This document shows, piece by piece, positions 1-7,815 of a DNA stretch of 64,000 nucleotides. Source of the stretch: an uncultured Caulobacter sp. (lineage in GTDB: Bacteria; Pseudomonadota; Alphaproteobacteria; Caulobacterales; Caulobacteraceae); the NCBI GenBank assembly GCA_937925635.1, contig CALALX010000115.1, positions 13,980 to 77,979 of the forward strand, in the 5' to 3' direction. Within the stretch, counting starts at the first letter, position 1; each line of letters starts with the position of its first letter. Made by a program: the position numbers and the translations under genes. The notes below the pieces were generated by a model. It ran no database searches. It was not told the origin of the DNA and saw only the letters and a program-made list of their open reading frames with translations.

Positions 1-744
1 TTCATCGACAAGCTGGCGACCATTCCGCTGGTGTTCTCGCCGGGGGAGGCCTGGAACTATTCCGTCAGCACCGACGTGCTCGGCTATCTGGTCGAGAAGA
101 TCAGCGGCATGTCGTTCGCGACCTACCTTGAGGAGAAGATCTTCCAGCCGCTGGGCATGGTCGACACCGCCTTCACCGTCCCCGCCGACAAGGCCCATCG
201 CCTGACCGCCTGCTACGCGGCGGGCGTTCTGGGCTCCAAGGCGGTGAAGCCGGGCGCGCCCGCGCTGCAGGACGATCCGGAGAAGAGCCCCTACCGCACC
301 GCCACCGACTTCACCTCCGGCGGCGGCGGCCTGGTCGGGACCATGGCCGACTACATGCGGTTCGCGCGCATGCTGCTGAACGGCGGCGAGCTGGACGGCG
401 CCCGGCTACTGAGCCCCAAGACGCTTCAGCTGATGACCGCCAATCATCTGCCCGGGAACAAGGACCTGACGCAGATGTCCAAGTCGCTGTTCAGCGAGGC
501 GACCTACGCCGGCGTCGGCTTCGGCCTGGGCTTCGGCGTCACCATCGATCCGGCCGCGACCATGATTCCCGGCAGCAAGGGCGACTTCTTCTGGGGCGGC
601 GCGGCCAGCACCTTCTTCTGGGTCGACCCGGTCGAGGACATGACCGTTGTCTTCATGACCCAGCTGCTGCCCTCGTCGGCCTATCCGGTGCGGCGGGAGC
701 TGCGGACCCTGGTCTACAGCGCCTTCACGGAAGCGGCCGCCTAG
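1..744 (+). CDS. Beta-lactamase-family serine hydrolase, 3' part
   Basis: The reading frame is open from base 1, so the N-terminus, with the expected Ser-x-x-Lys nucleophile motif, lies outside the window. What remains (about 247 residues) has the YSVSTD motif (second catalytic motif, Tyr as general base), a GGGGLVGTMADYMRF segment and the C-terminal WGGAAST/FWVDP block. These are typical of EstB-like esterases and class C beta-lactamase relatives (PF00144). Family members hydrolyse esters or small amides; the substrate cannot be told from sequence. The stop codon overlaps the stop of the convergent symporter gene in a shared CTAG. Confidence 0.85.
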   Translation, partial: FIDKLATIPLVFSPGEAWNYSVSTDVLGYLVEKISGMSFATYLEEKIFQPLGMVDTAFTVPADKAHRLTACYAAGVLGSKAVKPGAPALQDDPEKSPYRTATDFTSGGGGLVGTMADYMRFARMLLNGGELDGARLLSPKTLQLMTANHLPGNKDLTQMSKSLFSEATYAGVGFGLGFGVTIDPAATMIPGSKGDFFWGGAASTFFWVDPVEDMTVVFMTQLLPSSAYPVRRELRTLVYSAFTEAAA

Positions 745-2282
745 GCGATCGGTCCCACCGCCCCTTCCTCCGCCGCCTCGTTGCGGGCCGCGATCTCGCG
801 CACCGTCGCCTCGTGGCTCTCGCGGGTGATGTTGTAGAACTGCAGGATCGCCACCGAGAGGCCGTAGAGCGCCATCATCGCCGGCATGTAGACCCAGGCG
901 AGATTGTTCACGATCTCCTGCGGCACCTCCGAGGGCTTGGCCCCGACCGGGAAGCTGACCAGGGTCAGGATGCCGCCCGCCACCATCACGCCGACGCCGC
1001 TGACCGCCTTCTGGATCAGGCTGGTGAAGGCGAAGAACAGACCCTCGTTGCGGCGGCCGGTGCGCGCCTCGCTGTACTCGACCACGTCGGCCAGCATGGC
1101 GGTGATCAGGATGCTGGCGGTGATGCCGAGGATGCCGCGGACCACGCCGTCGAGGAACAGCCAGGCGACGACCTGCGGGATCGTCGTGCCCGGCACCAGG
1201 GCGTCGTCGCCCGGGAAGACGCCGATCAGCCGCAGGAACAGGGGCAGGAAGCCGACCAGCACCGAGGCCATCAGCAGCATGCCGCCCGCGACCTTCTTGC
1301 CCGACCGCTTGGTCAGCATCGGGGCGGCGAACAGGGCGATGGTCGCGGAGATGTAGCTGTCGATCTGCAGCACGCCCGTCCAGAACGGGTTGAGCTTCCA
1401 GAAGTAGGTCGTGAAGTAGAAGGCCAGGGAGAAGCCGACGCCGACGGCCACCGACGCCACCAGCCCGACGCCGGTGATGGCCAGGAACGGTCGGATGTTG
1501 AGCGTGTCGAACATCTCGCGGGCGACGGCGGCGACCGACCGCTTCGCGCCCGGGCCCGGCTGCGGCATCCAGGGGATGAAGCGGTGGGTGCCCGCGGCCG
1601 AGACGATGATCGAGATGAACATCAGCACGGCGGCGACGTAGCCGTACTCCGTGTAGGCCTGCGGGTTGAGCTGGCCGTTCGGGTATTCCGGCGTCTCGCG
1701 CATCAGGAACCAGAACATGGCGACGGTCAGGGTCAGGCCGCCCCACCAGGCGAAGAAGTAGCGCCAGCCCAGGATGGCGGAGCGTTCGGTGTAGTCGGCG
1801 GTCAGCTCCGCCGCCATCGACGAGGACGGGATCTCGTAGAGGGTGATGAAGGTGCGGACGACGACGGCGACGACGACCAGGTACCAGAACAGCGCCCCGT
1901 CGTCCCAGCCGGTCGGCGGGTTCCACAGCATCAGGAACGACAGCGCCACCGGCAGGGCGGAGGCGTACATGAACGGATGGCGGCGGCCCCAGGGGCTGCG
2001 GAAGTTGTCGCTCATCCGGCCGATGAAGGGATCGATCACGCAGTCGATCAGCATGGCGGTCATCACCGCCAGCGCCACCTTGGAGGCGGGCAGACCGACG
2101 ACCTGGTTGTAGAACAGCAGCAGGAAAACCCGGAAGCCGTTGTCCTTGATGCCGAAGGCGATCGAGCCGAAGCCGTAGAGGGCCCGGGTGCCGACGCCCA
2201 CCCTGGGGCGGGGGCCGAGGGCCGCGGGCGCGGCGACCCCTCCGGACACGGTTGCGCCCCCCGGCGCGACGGCCTCGGTCAT
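741..2282 (-). CDS. GPH-family sugar/cation symporter (MFS)
   Basis: A 513-residue inner-membrane protein with about 12 hydrophobic segments. The loop after helix 2 reads GRMSDNFRSPWGRRHPFM, which matches the signature of the glycoside-pentoside-hexuronide:cation symporter family (MelB-type). It probably imports a sugar or uronide with H+ or Na+. I use the ATG at 2282 because GGAGAA sits a few bases upstream; a TTG five codons earlier is open but would put that ribosome site inside the gene. No sugar-catabolic gene is adjacent except possibly the hydrolase that converges on it. Substrate unknown. Confidence 0.85.
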   Translation of the reverse strand: MTEAVAPGGATVSGGVAAPAALGPRPRVGVGTRALYGFGSIAFGIKDNGFRVFLLLFYNQVVGLPASKVALAVMTAMLIDCVIDPFIGRMSDNFRSPWGRRHPFMYASALPVALSFLMLWNPPTGWDDGALFWYLVVVAVVVRTFITLYEIPSSSMAAELTADYTERSAILGWRYFFAWWGGLTLTVAMFWFLMRETPEYPNGQLNPQAYTEYGYVAAVLMFISIIVSAAGTHRFIPWMPQPGPGAKRSVAAVAREMFDTLNIRPFLAITGVGLVASVAVGVGFSLAFYFTTYFWKLNPFWTGVLQIDSYISATIALFAAPMLTKRSGKKVAGGMLLMASVLVGFLPLFLRLIGVFPGDDALVPGTTIPQVVAWLFLDGVVRGILGITASILITAMLADVVEYSEARTGRRNEGLFFAFTSLIQKAVSGVGVMVAGGILTLVSFPVGAKPSEVPQEIVNNLAWVYMPAMMALYGLSVAILQFYNITRESHEATVREIAARNEAAEEGAVGPIA

Positions 2283-2462
2283 ACGGTCTTCTCCCAAAAC
2301 GCCGCGATCTTGCTGTCGCCGGTCGGATTCGAAGGTGGGGTATGGCGAGGCCGCAAGTCAATCGCCTGTCGGCCGGATGACACAAGGTTCATGCGCCGCC
2401 GACGCCCGCCGACGGGCCATTCCCTTGCCAGCCGCCGTCCGGCGGTGTCTGCTCCTCCCGTC

Positions 2463-3047
2463 ATGCCGATGGAGCTGGTCCAGACCTGGGTCCTGCCGGC
2501 GCTGCTGGGCCTGGGCCTGGCCGCCGCCGCGGGCCTGCGCGCCTTCCTGCCGCTGCTCCTCCTTGCCCTCGCGGCCCGGTTCGAGCTGTTCGGCGTCGAC
2601 CTGAACGCCAAGGCCGAGTGGCTCGGCTCCGACGCGGCGTTGATCACCCTGGGCCTGGCCACGGCGCTGGAGCTGGCCGCCGACAAGGTCCCCGTCCTCG
2701 ACCATGCCCTCAGCGCCCTCGGCACCGTGACCCGGCCAGTCGCCGCCGTTCTCGCGGCCGGCTCGGTCTTCGCGGGCGTCGACCCGATGGTCGCCGCCGT
2801 CGCCGGCCTGGTCATCGGCGCCCCGACGGCGCTGGCCTTCCACGCCGCGCAAAGCGGCACGCGCCTGGCCAGCACGGCGACGACGGGCGGCCTGCTCAAC
2901 CCCCTGGTCTCGATCGCGGAGGACCTGCTGGCCTTCGCCACCGTGCTGCTGGCCCTGGCCGCGCCGCTGCTCGTGCCGCTGGCCCTGCTGGCGCTGCTGT
3001 GGCTGATCTGGCGGCTGGTCAAGGCGGTGCGGCGGCGGGTGGCGTAG
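2463..3047 (+). CDS. DUF4126 family membrane protein
   Basis: A 194-residue protein that is almost entirely hydrophobic, starting MPMELVQTWVLPALLG, with about five membrane segments and a basic C-terminus (RRRVA). The LGLGLAAAAGLRAFLPLL opening and ADKVPVLDH segment fit DUF4126, a family of unknown function. The start is the ATG at 2463; a much longer open frame upstream lies antisense to the symporter gene and is a G+C artefact. It stands alone, divergent from the symporter, and is followed by two REP-like hairpins. Confidence 0.75.
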   Translation: MPMELVQTWVLPALLGLGLAAAAGLRAFLPLLLLALAARFELFGVDLNAKAEWLGSDAALITLGLATALELAADKVPVLDHALSALGTVTRPVAAVLAAGSVFAGVDPMVAAVAGLVIGAPTALAFHAAQSGTRLASTATTGGLLNPLVSIAEDLLAFATVLLALAAPLLVPLALLALLWLIWRLVKAVRRRVA

Positions 3048-3050
3048 CCG

Positions 3051-3081
3051 GGGACACGTACCGCGCAGCGGTACGTGTCCC
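3051..3081. repeat. REP-like palindrome 1
   Basis: Perfect 14-bp inverted repeat (GGGACACGTACCGC and its complement) around a 3-base loop, immediately after the DUF4126 stop. Its outer GGGACAC/GTGTCCC ends match those of the hairpins flanking the RAYT gene at 28.6-29.4 kb. It could also act as a transcription terminator, although no T-run follows. Confidence 0.7.
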
Positions 3082-3120
3082 ATCCGCAAGTCCGGCGATC
3101 CGCGATGTCCCGTCAAAGAG

Positions 3121-3151
3121 GGGACACGTACCGCTGCGCGGAACATGTCCC
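3121..3151. repeat. REP-like palindrome 2
   Basis: Imperfect copy of the 3051-3081 palindrome: 14-bp arms with two mismatches, loop TGC. The two copies are 70 bp apart, like the paired REP units in BIME arrangements. It lies just downstream of the convergent gene ending at 3169. Confidence 0.65.
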
Positions 3152-3168
3152 CTATGCATCCTCTTTCC

Positions 3169-3561
3169 CTACAGCGGGATGTCGTTCCACCAGCCGCCTT
3201 CGCGGCGCAGGGCCTCGACGTAGTTCTGCGCCACGCAGGCCGGGCAGCCGCGGCGCGCCTTCAGCGCCTTCATCGCCGCCCGTTCGCGCGCCGCCTCCTC
3301 GCGCGGGTCGGGGGCGCCGCCGGCGGCCCGGTTGCGGCGCTTGCGGCGCAGGTCCGCGTCGGTGAGGTAGCCGAAGTCCTCGAACGGGCTGTCCGGTTCG
3401 ACCAGGCGCGAGGCCTTGAAGCCGGGGTCCGGATAGAGGGGCTCGCCCCGGGCGCGGGCCTCGGCGCGCCGCGCGGCGTCCGCCGCCTTGAGCTCCGCGA
3501 GCCAGGCGCCGATCTCGGCCTTCAGGGCCATCCGGCGCTGGTAGTCTTCTTCGTCGGTCAT
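3169..3561 (-). CDS. Conserved hypothetical, charged, CPAC motif
   Basis: A 130-residue soluble protein rich in Arg, Ala and Glu. It starts MTDEEDYQRRMALKAE behind GGAGAGAGGAA and ends with CPACVAQNYVEALRR and a Trp-rich tail (GGWWNDIPL). The Cys-Pro-x-Cys pair could bind metal or be redox active, but I do not recognise the family. An in-frame upstream extension to 3708 is compositionally repeat-like and lacks a better start. It converges on DUF4126 with the REP-like pair between them. Confidence 0.6.
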   Translation of the reverse strand: MTDEEDYQRRMALKAEIGAWLAELKAADAARRAEARARGEPLYPDPGFKASRLVEPDSPFEDFGYLTDADLRRKRRNRAAGGAPDPREEAARERAAMKALKARRGCPACVAQNYVEALRREGGWWNDIPL

Positions 3562-4051
3562 GGCGTTCCTCTCTCCGCCGGGCTGCGGACACGCGTTCTC
3601 GTTCCCCCGGGCCGGCGGCCCGGAAGGTTGGGGAGGGAGCGGAGCGCCCGGGCGGCGCCCGGCGTAGGGGTAGAGGTGGGCCGTTTCGGCGTCGTCGAAG
3701 CGCTCCACGCGGTCGTTATTCCGCAGGCCCGGGACGCGCGGAGCTGTTCACCCCTTTATCCCACAAGGCCTGATCGCCCCCTGCCGCCGGACGTACCGAA
3801 CGGTTGAGCAGCCGCCCACGGACGGGCGGACGTGCAAACCAGCGCACGCCCGGCGCGGAGGCTTGCGACCCCTCCGCCTGATCCCGCTCGACCACATCCC
3901 CGACGTCGCGAAGCGCTGGATCCCGCGCCCTCCCCGTCGACAGGGACGGGTGCAGGATGCGGGAGCGGGCGGATGGGGTGGATCGAATGTTGTTTGTCCC
4001 CCTGTTCGCCAATCCTCTCCGGAGCGCAGCGAGGGGGAGGTGGCGCGCCGG
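3562..4051. other. Intergenic stretch without a recognisable gene
   Basis: About 490 bp upstream of dispersed repeat copy A. Several short open frames occur on both strands, but none has a convincing ribosome site, codon pattern or recognisable product. The first part is G-rich/C-rich low-complexity sequence. I see no tRNA or clear regulatory site. Confidence 0.4.
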
Positions 4052-4356
4052 GAACCCCTCCCCCTTGATGGGGGAGGGGCAGGGGTGCGGGGTGAACGCA
4101 GGGCGCCTACGGATTGCGCGCGGGTGGCGCCGAGCCTGTTGATCTCTTCCCCGAACTCAGCGGCGACACCACCATCCCCGACCCTTCCTCCATTGAGGAG
4201 GAAGGGAGGTATCCGTCGATCTCATGCAGGCCAGCGTGCCGGACGAGCCGGGTTGGTCCGCCAACGCGCTCCGCGTCGCCGGAGGCGATGGCCCGAAGGG
4301 CCACCCTTGAGCAACCCGGATCGCCCGGCGATCATCCCGGCAAGAGATGAGGGGGG
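4052..4356. repeat. Dispersed repeat family 1, copy A
   Basis: About 300 bp, beginning GAACCCCTCCCC and ending GGCAAGAGATGAGGGG. It is closely related to 6546-6850 and, over its second half, to 5854-6026. Shared blocks include a CCTTCCTCC/GGAGGAAGG hairpin, ATCTCATGCAGG and a terminal GGCGATC-TC-CGGCAAGAGATGA. It lies directly upstream of the SRAP gene. Confidence 0.75.
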
Positions 4357-4368
4357 CCGTGTCGCGCC

Positions 4369-5034
4369 ATGTGCAACGCCTACAATGTGAAGACCAACCT
4401 GTCGGCCATCGGCGAGGCGGCGAAGGCGCAGCTGGGGCTGTCGCTGATCTTTCCGGACGGCGTCACGGCAGAGACCTCCAACCTGCCCGTGCCGCAGGAC
4501 CTCTATCCGCGCCGCGACGGCCTGTTCCTGCGGCCGGACGAGGCGCGCACGGGGCTGGAGCCGGTGGTCGGCTGCTGGAACCTGACGCCCTTCTTCCACA
4601 AGGGGCCGCTGAAGGCCTGGAAGGCCAGCACCAACAACTGCCGGTCGGAGACCATGGCGACCTCGCCGTCGTTCCGCGACGCGTTCAAGCGGCGGCGCTG
4701 CCTCGTGCCGGCGACCAGCTTCACCGAATGGACCGGCCCGACGGGCTCCAAGACCCGCCACGCCATCCGCCGCGCCGACGGCGGGATGCTGTTCTTCGCC
4801 GGCCTGTGGGACCGCTGCCCGCAGGACGACGGCCCGGTCGACAGCTACACCCTGGTGATGATCCCGGCCGCCGGCGACGACGACATGGCCCCCTTCCACA
4901 ACCGCCAGCCGGTCCTGCTGGGCGCCGAGGGCGCGGGGGTGTGGCTGGACCCGGCGCAGGACTGCGCGGGGGTGCTGGCGGCGCCGCCGAAGGGGACGCT
5001 GGTCATGGACCCGCCGGAGCCGGCGGCGGGGTAG
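4369..5034 (+). CDS. SRAP domain protein (abasic-site DNA-protein crosslink)
   Basis: A 221-residue HMCES/YedK-family protein. It covalently traps abasic sites in single-stranded DNA through a thiazolidine formed by Cys2, so the start must be exactly the MCNAYN methionine at 4369. The other family residues are present: Asn90 (NNCRSET), Glu120 (TSFTEW) and the His of FHNRQPVLL. Length and motif order are normal. The family is often SOS-linked, but I see no LexA box upstream; dispersed repeat copy A ends 13 bp before the ATG and may supply the leader. Confidence 0.92.
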   Translation: MCNAYNVKTNLSAIGEAAKAQLGLSLIFPDGVTAETSNLPVPQDLYPRRDGLFLRPDEARTGLEPVVGCWNLTPFFHKGPLKAWKASTNNCRSETMATSPSFRDAFKRRRCLVPATSFTEWTGPTGSKTRHAIRRADGGMLFFAGLWDRCPQDDGPVDSYTLVMIPAAGDDDMAPFHNRQPVLLGAEGAGVWLDPAQDCAGVLAAPPKGTLVMDPPEPAAG

Positions 5035-5038
5035 GGGG

Positions 5039-5806
5039 CTATGGCGCTATCAGCGTCCTGAGATCGCCCGCGCTCATCCCGGGCTCCGCCAACATCTGCA
5101 GGCACTCCTCCTTGATGACGCCCCGGCGCCGGACGCCGGCGGCGCGGAGTTGCGCGTCGATCGGGGTCATGAGGCGCAGCCACTCGGGCGAAGGCGCGCC
5201 GCCGAGGGACATCCGCGCGCTGCGGTTGCCGAAGAAGACCTCATAGGAAAACGACGGCCTCAGCTCGCCGGTATTGTTGCGGCCGTTCTTGTAGGTGCTG
5301 CAGCCGGCCAAGAGCGAGATCGCCGCCGACCAGGGGCGGCGATCGACGACGCGGCCGTTCCTGAACCAGGCCGCGCCGTCCTCGAACGCCAAGCCGCCGG
5401 CCTGCCCGCCGAACAGCAGGACAAAGCCGCTGGCCGCCACGATCGCGGCCCCGCCGCCGATCAGCAGCCGCTTGCGCCAGAGGGGTGGCCAGGGCTTGTC
5501 CCGCCCGTACCGCGACATGCCGTGCGCCCAGAGGATCAGGGCGAAGAAAGGCAGGGTAATGATCACGAAAGGGGCGTAGGCCAGGCTGTCTTCGCTCCAC
5601 CACAGCAGCGGCTGCTCCCGCGCGATCACCCGGTCGAACCGCGCCTCGGCCACCCCGTCCACAAGCGCCATCAGCACGAACTGCAGCAGGGTCACGCCGA
5701 TCGCGATGGCCCACCCGGTCAGCACCAGCGACCAGGGCGCCTTCTCCGGATCCGGACGGTCGGGGTCGCTGTCGGTGACCTTCGCGAGGATGGGATTGTC
5801 CGCCAT
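5039..5806 (-). CDS. Hypothetical membrane protein
   Basis: A 255-residue protein with three likely membrane segments in the first half (LVLTGWAIAIGVTLLQFVL, FVIITLPFFALILWAHG, LLIGGGAAIVAASGFVLLF) and a soluble C-terminal half containing a Cys-Ser-Thr segment and a charged tail. I do not recognise the family. I choose the ATG at 5806; longer frames continue into dispersed repeat copy B and encode repeat-derived peptide. It converges on the SRAP gene with a 4-bp gap. Confidence 0.6.
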   Translation of the reverse strand: MADNPILAKVTDSDPDRPDPEKAPWSLVLTGWAIAIGVTLLQFVLMALVDGVAEARFDRVIAREQPLLWWSEDSLAYAPFVIITLPFFALILWAHGMSRYGRDKPWPPLWRKRLLIGGGAAIVAASGFVLLFGGQAGGLAFEDGAAWFRNGRVVDRRPWSAAISLLAGCSTYKNGRNNTGELRPSFSYEVFFGNRSARMSLGGAPSPEWLRLMTPIDAQLRAAGVRRRGVIKEECLQMLAEPGMSAGDLRTLIAP

Positions 5807-5853
5807 GCCTGAGGACTGCCGCGATGGTGGGCGGGAGGCAAGGGGCGTCGGCG

Positions 5854-6026
5854 CGTCCTTCCTTGAGGAAGGGAGAACCCCTTCAATCTCATGCAGGGCC
5901 ATCGTGCCGGACGGCCCAGGTCAGTCAAGGACGGGCCCTGCGGCCCGCCGCGCCGCGGCCGCGCGAAGCGCGGTCCTTGAGTGCCCTGGCCCGTCCGGCG
6001 ATCGTCTCGGCAAGAGATGAAGGGGG
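5854..6026. repeat. Dispersed repeat family 1, copy B (partial)
   Basis: About 170 bp matching the second half of copies A and C: a CCTTCC/GGAAGG hairpin, ATCTCATGCAGG, a very G+C-rich palindromic core (CCGCGCCGCGGCCGCG, GCGAAGCGCGGTCC) and the terminal GGCAAGAGATGAAGGGGG. It precedes the HicB-like gene. Copy C follows that gene. Confidence 0.7.
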
Positions 6027-6053
6027 TGGTGGGGGTTGCCCATCCACGCTGTG

Positions 6054-6067
6054 CGCATAATTATGCG
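6054..6067. promoter_or_regulatory. Perfect palindrome upstream of hicB-like gene
   Basis: CGCATAATTATGCG is a 14-bp perfect palindrome 34 bp before the proposed GTG start. It is A+T-rich in its centre and could overlap a -10 element. Antitoxins with ribbon-helix-helix domains normally repress their own promoter at such palindromes, so this is a candidate operator. Confidence 0.5.
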
Positions 6068-6101
6068 TATCCTCACGCTGCCTCCGGAGGTTCCCCCAAA
6101 A

Positions 6102-6509
6102 GTGACCCGCTACGTCGCCCTCCTCGATGGCGAGCCCGGCGCCTTTGGCGTTGTCATTCCGGACTGCCCCGGAGCCTGCGGCATGGGCGACACCATCGAG
6201 TCCGCGCTCGACAACGCCACCGAGGGGCTGCGGGCCTGGGCGCAGGCCGTGGAGGCGCACGGCGGAACTCTGTCGGCGCCCCGGTCGATACAGGCCGTGC
6301 GCGCTGAAGTGGAGGCTGATCCCGACACCGGCCCGGTGCTCTACGCCACCATTCCCCTGATCCGCGACCTCGGCCGCCAGGTGAAGGCGAACCTCTCGCT
6401 GGACTCGGGCGTCCTGGCGGCGATCGACGCGACGGCGCGGCGGCTGGGGGTCACGCGGTCGGCGATGGTGGAGGTACTGGCGAAGCGAGGGTTGCCGGCA
6501 TTTGGGTGA
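6102..6509 (+). CDS. HicB-family antitoxin-like protein, orphan
   Basis: A 135-residue protein. Residues 1-70 fit the HicB partial RNase-H-like fold (TRYVALLDGEPGAFGVVIPDCPG, then DTIESALDNATEGL). Residues 95-135 fit a ribbon-helix-helix DNA-binding segment (VKANLSLDSGVLAAIDATARRLGVTRSAMV). I place the start at GTG 6102: GGAGG lies 11 bases upstream and the family begins at this point; an ATG at 6063 would lie inside the palindrome. No HicA RNA-binding toxin is adjacent on either side, so it is an orphan antitoxin or a regulator. Confidence 0.75.
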   Translation: MTRYVALLDGEPGAFGVVIPDCPGACGMGDTIESALDNATEGLRAWAQAVEAHGGTLSAPRSIQAVRAEVEADPDTGPVLYATIPLIRDLGRQVKANLSLDSGVLAAIDATARRLGVTRSAMVEVLAKRGLPAFG

Positions 6510-6545
6510 GAGAAGGGGGAAGCGGGTGTGTCCCCGTTTCCCGGA

Positions 6546-6850
6546 GAACCCCTCCCCCTCGATGGGGGCGGGGCAGGGATGCGGGGTGAACGCAGGGCGG
6601 CTGCGGATTGCGCGCCGGAGGCCCTGAGCCTGTTGAGCCCTTCCCCGCCCTCAGCGGCGACACCATCATCCCCGGCCCTTCCTCCATCGAGGAGGAAGGG
6701 AGAGCGCCTCGATCTCATGCAGGCCAGCGCGCCGGACGGACCAGGGCAGTCAAGGACGGGCCTCCGGCCCGCCGCGCCGCGGCCGCGCGAAGCGCGGTCC
6801 TTGAGTGCCCTGAACCGCCCGGCGATCGTCTCGGCAAGAGATGAAGGGGG
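6546..6850. repeat. Dispersed repeat family 1, copy C
   Basis: Full-length copy similar to 4052-4356, with the CCCCTCC...GGGGGCGGGG hairpin, TCAGCGGCGACACCA, the CCTCC/GGAGG hairpin and the terminal GGCAAGAGATGAAGGGGG. It separates the HicB-like gene from the PARIS-like operon, so it sits at the boundary of the A+T-richer segment. Confidence 0.75.
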
Positions 6851-6911
6851 TGGGGCGCAGTTGCAGTTGGCTCCGCAAGTCGGTGGCTAGGCTGCTGGTC
6901 GTCATGACAAT

Positions 6912-6930
6912 TTCGAGCGGACCGCTCGAA
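6912..6930 (-). terminator. Hairpin after the ariB-like gene
   Basis: TTCGAGCGG-A-CCGCTCGAA is a perfect 9-bp inverted repeat with one central base, seven bases beyond the ariB-like stop on the minus strand. A short A+T-rich stretch follows in that direction. It is a plausible terminator, or less likely a binding palindrome. Confidence 0.45.
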
Positions 6931-6936
6931 CTGCAG

Positions 6937-7815
6937 CTACGCTGCAACGAAACCCCTAAGATACCGTCGGACATATTCGATTTCCGCCCAGTTAGGCGGC
7001 ATGGATCGCGCGAGTTCCAGAGGGGATGAACTGTTTACCAGATGGGTCCCGCCCAAGCGGCCTAAAATGGTGGCCGCAACAAGCTTGAATATTCGAAAGA
7101 AGACGCGACCGTGTGCAACGATACTTAGATCCTGCGCCCTCAGCGAGGTTCTGGCGGCTTGGACAGCGAGTTCGTCGACCCCTGCGCCTACAAGTTCTCT
7201 CAGCTTGAGTTGAAGCCAAGCTGCTGGCTCGGCTCCTGGTTCGATCCGGTCGGCCAACACAGTGTGCCCTTGAAGTAGTGGTACTTTCTCCATTTCGAAT
7301 CCGCCTCCCCGGCTCGCTGAAAGCGTCACGGCGGCGCTATGCTCGTAAAGAACCTCGCTAAAGGCGAGTTGACTCTCAGTTAGGAACTGCTTTGCAGATG
7401 AAATCTCGTCGGCAGTGCGCCTAGGATTGGAGTTCGTTGCCATAAGTTGCTCAAGAACGTCCTGACTAGAGGTGTGAGATTCCCATGAATACATAGTAGT
7501 GCGAAGAATATCAGCTTCAAACGCGAGGACCGGACCCTCATCTAGGTCTCGATCTACTATGAACGCTATATTGCCGTTGGCTTCGATGTCGTCGCCGAGT
7601 CGGTGAAATAGCTCAAATACCTGCGTCTTGCCGCCGGACGGTATGAAAACTAACTCGCCAACGTCCTGCGTAAAATGAGAGTAAAAGGAAATATCGTCTT
7701 TATCCTCGACAAACACGAACGTGCCGCGCGGGAATCTCGCCTTCTGGTTTACGTAACTCAGAAATGCAAATCCGCGCGAATCCGCGCCCTCTACCAAGCT
7801 CTCTGCATAGCTCAT
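6937..7815 (-). CDS. AriB-like DUF4435 protein (TOPRIM-like effector)
   Basis: A 292-residue protein of the DUF4435 type. It has a TOPRIM-like arrangement: FVFVEDKDD with Glu37, then FIVDRDLDEG with Asp88 and Asp90, plus an SGGK segment at 60-63. In PARIS anti-phage systems AriB has this fold; it is held by the AriA ATPase and, once released by a phage trigger such as an anti-restriction protein, cleaves host tRNA and stops growth. Here it follows the ATPase gene with a 4-bp overlap (coupled translation). Base composition is clearly A+T-richer than the neighbours, as expected for a transferred defence module. The PARIS assignment is an inference from domain pairing. Confidence 0.75.
   Translation of the reverse strand: MSYAESLVEGADSRGFAFLSYVNQKARFPRGTFVFVEDKDDISFYSHFTQDVGELVFIPSGGKTQVFELFHRLGDDIEANGNIAFIVDRDLDEGPVLAFEADILRTTMYSWESHTSSQDVLEQLMATNSNPRRTADEISSAKQFLTESQLAFSEVLYEHSAAVTLSASRGGGFEMEKVPLLQGHTVLADRIEPGAEPAAWLQLKLRELVGAGVDELAVQAARTSLRAQDLSIVAHGRVFFRIFKLVAATILGRLGGTHLVNSSSPLELARSMPPNWAEIEYVRRYLRGFVAA

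Noticed and set aside
741..744. Shared CTAG of convergent stop codons as a functional element
   Set aside because: A palindromic stop overlap is common in compact genomes and needs no special explanation.
406..2385. Long open frame antisense-frame-shifted over the symporter gene (659 codons)
   Set aside because: Arg/Pro/Gly-rich product of a second frame in G+C-rich coding sequence; the symporter frame has clear helices and motifs.
3716..4012. 98-codon minus-strand frame in the 3.6-4.0 kb gap
   Set aside because: No ribosome site, no recognisable fold, composition like noncoding G+C-rich DNA.
4107..4304. Small open frames in the dispersed repeat copies (also around 6451-6687)
   Set aside because: They encode similar peptides only because the repeats are alike; no start signals, and frames are broken between copies.
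6510..6545. HicA toxin next to the HicB-like gene
   Set aside because: No frame of HicA length or motif on either side of 6102-6509.
4052..6850. Possible CRISPR array
   Set aside because: Repeats are ~300 bp, three copies, irregularly spaced with genes between; no short repeat-spacer pattern.
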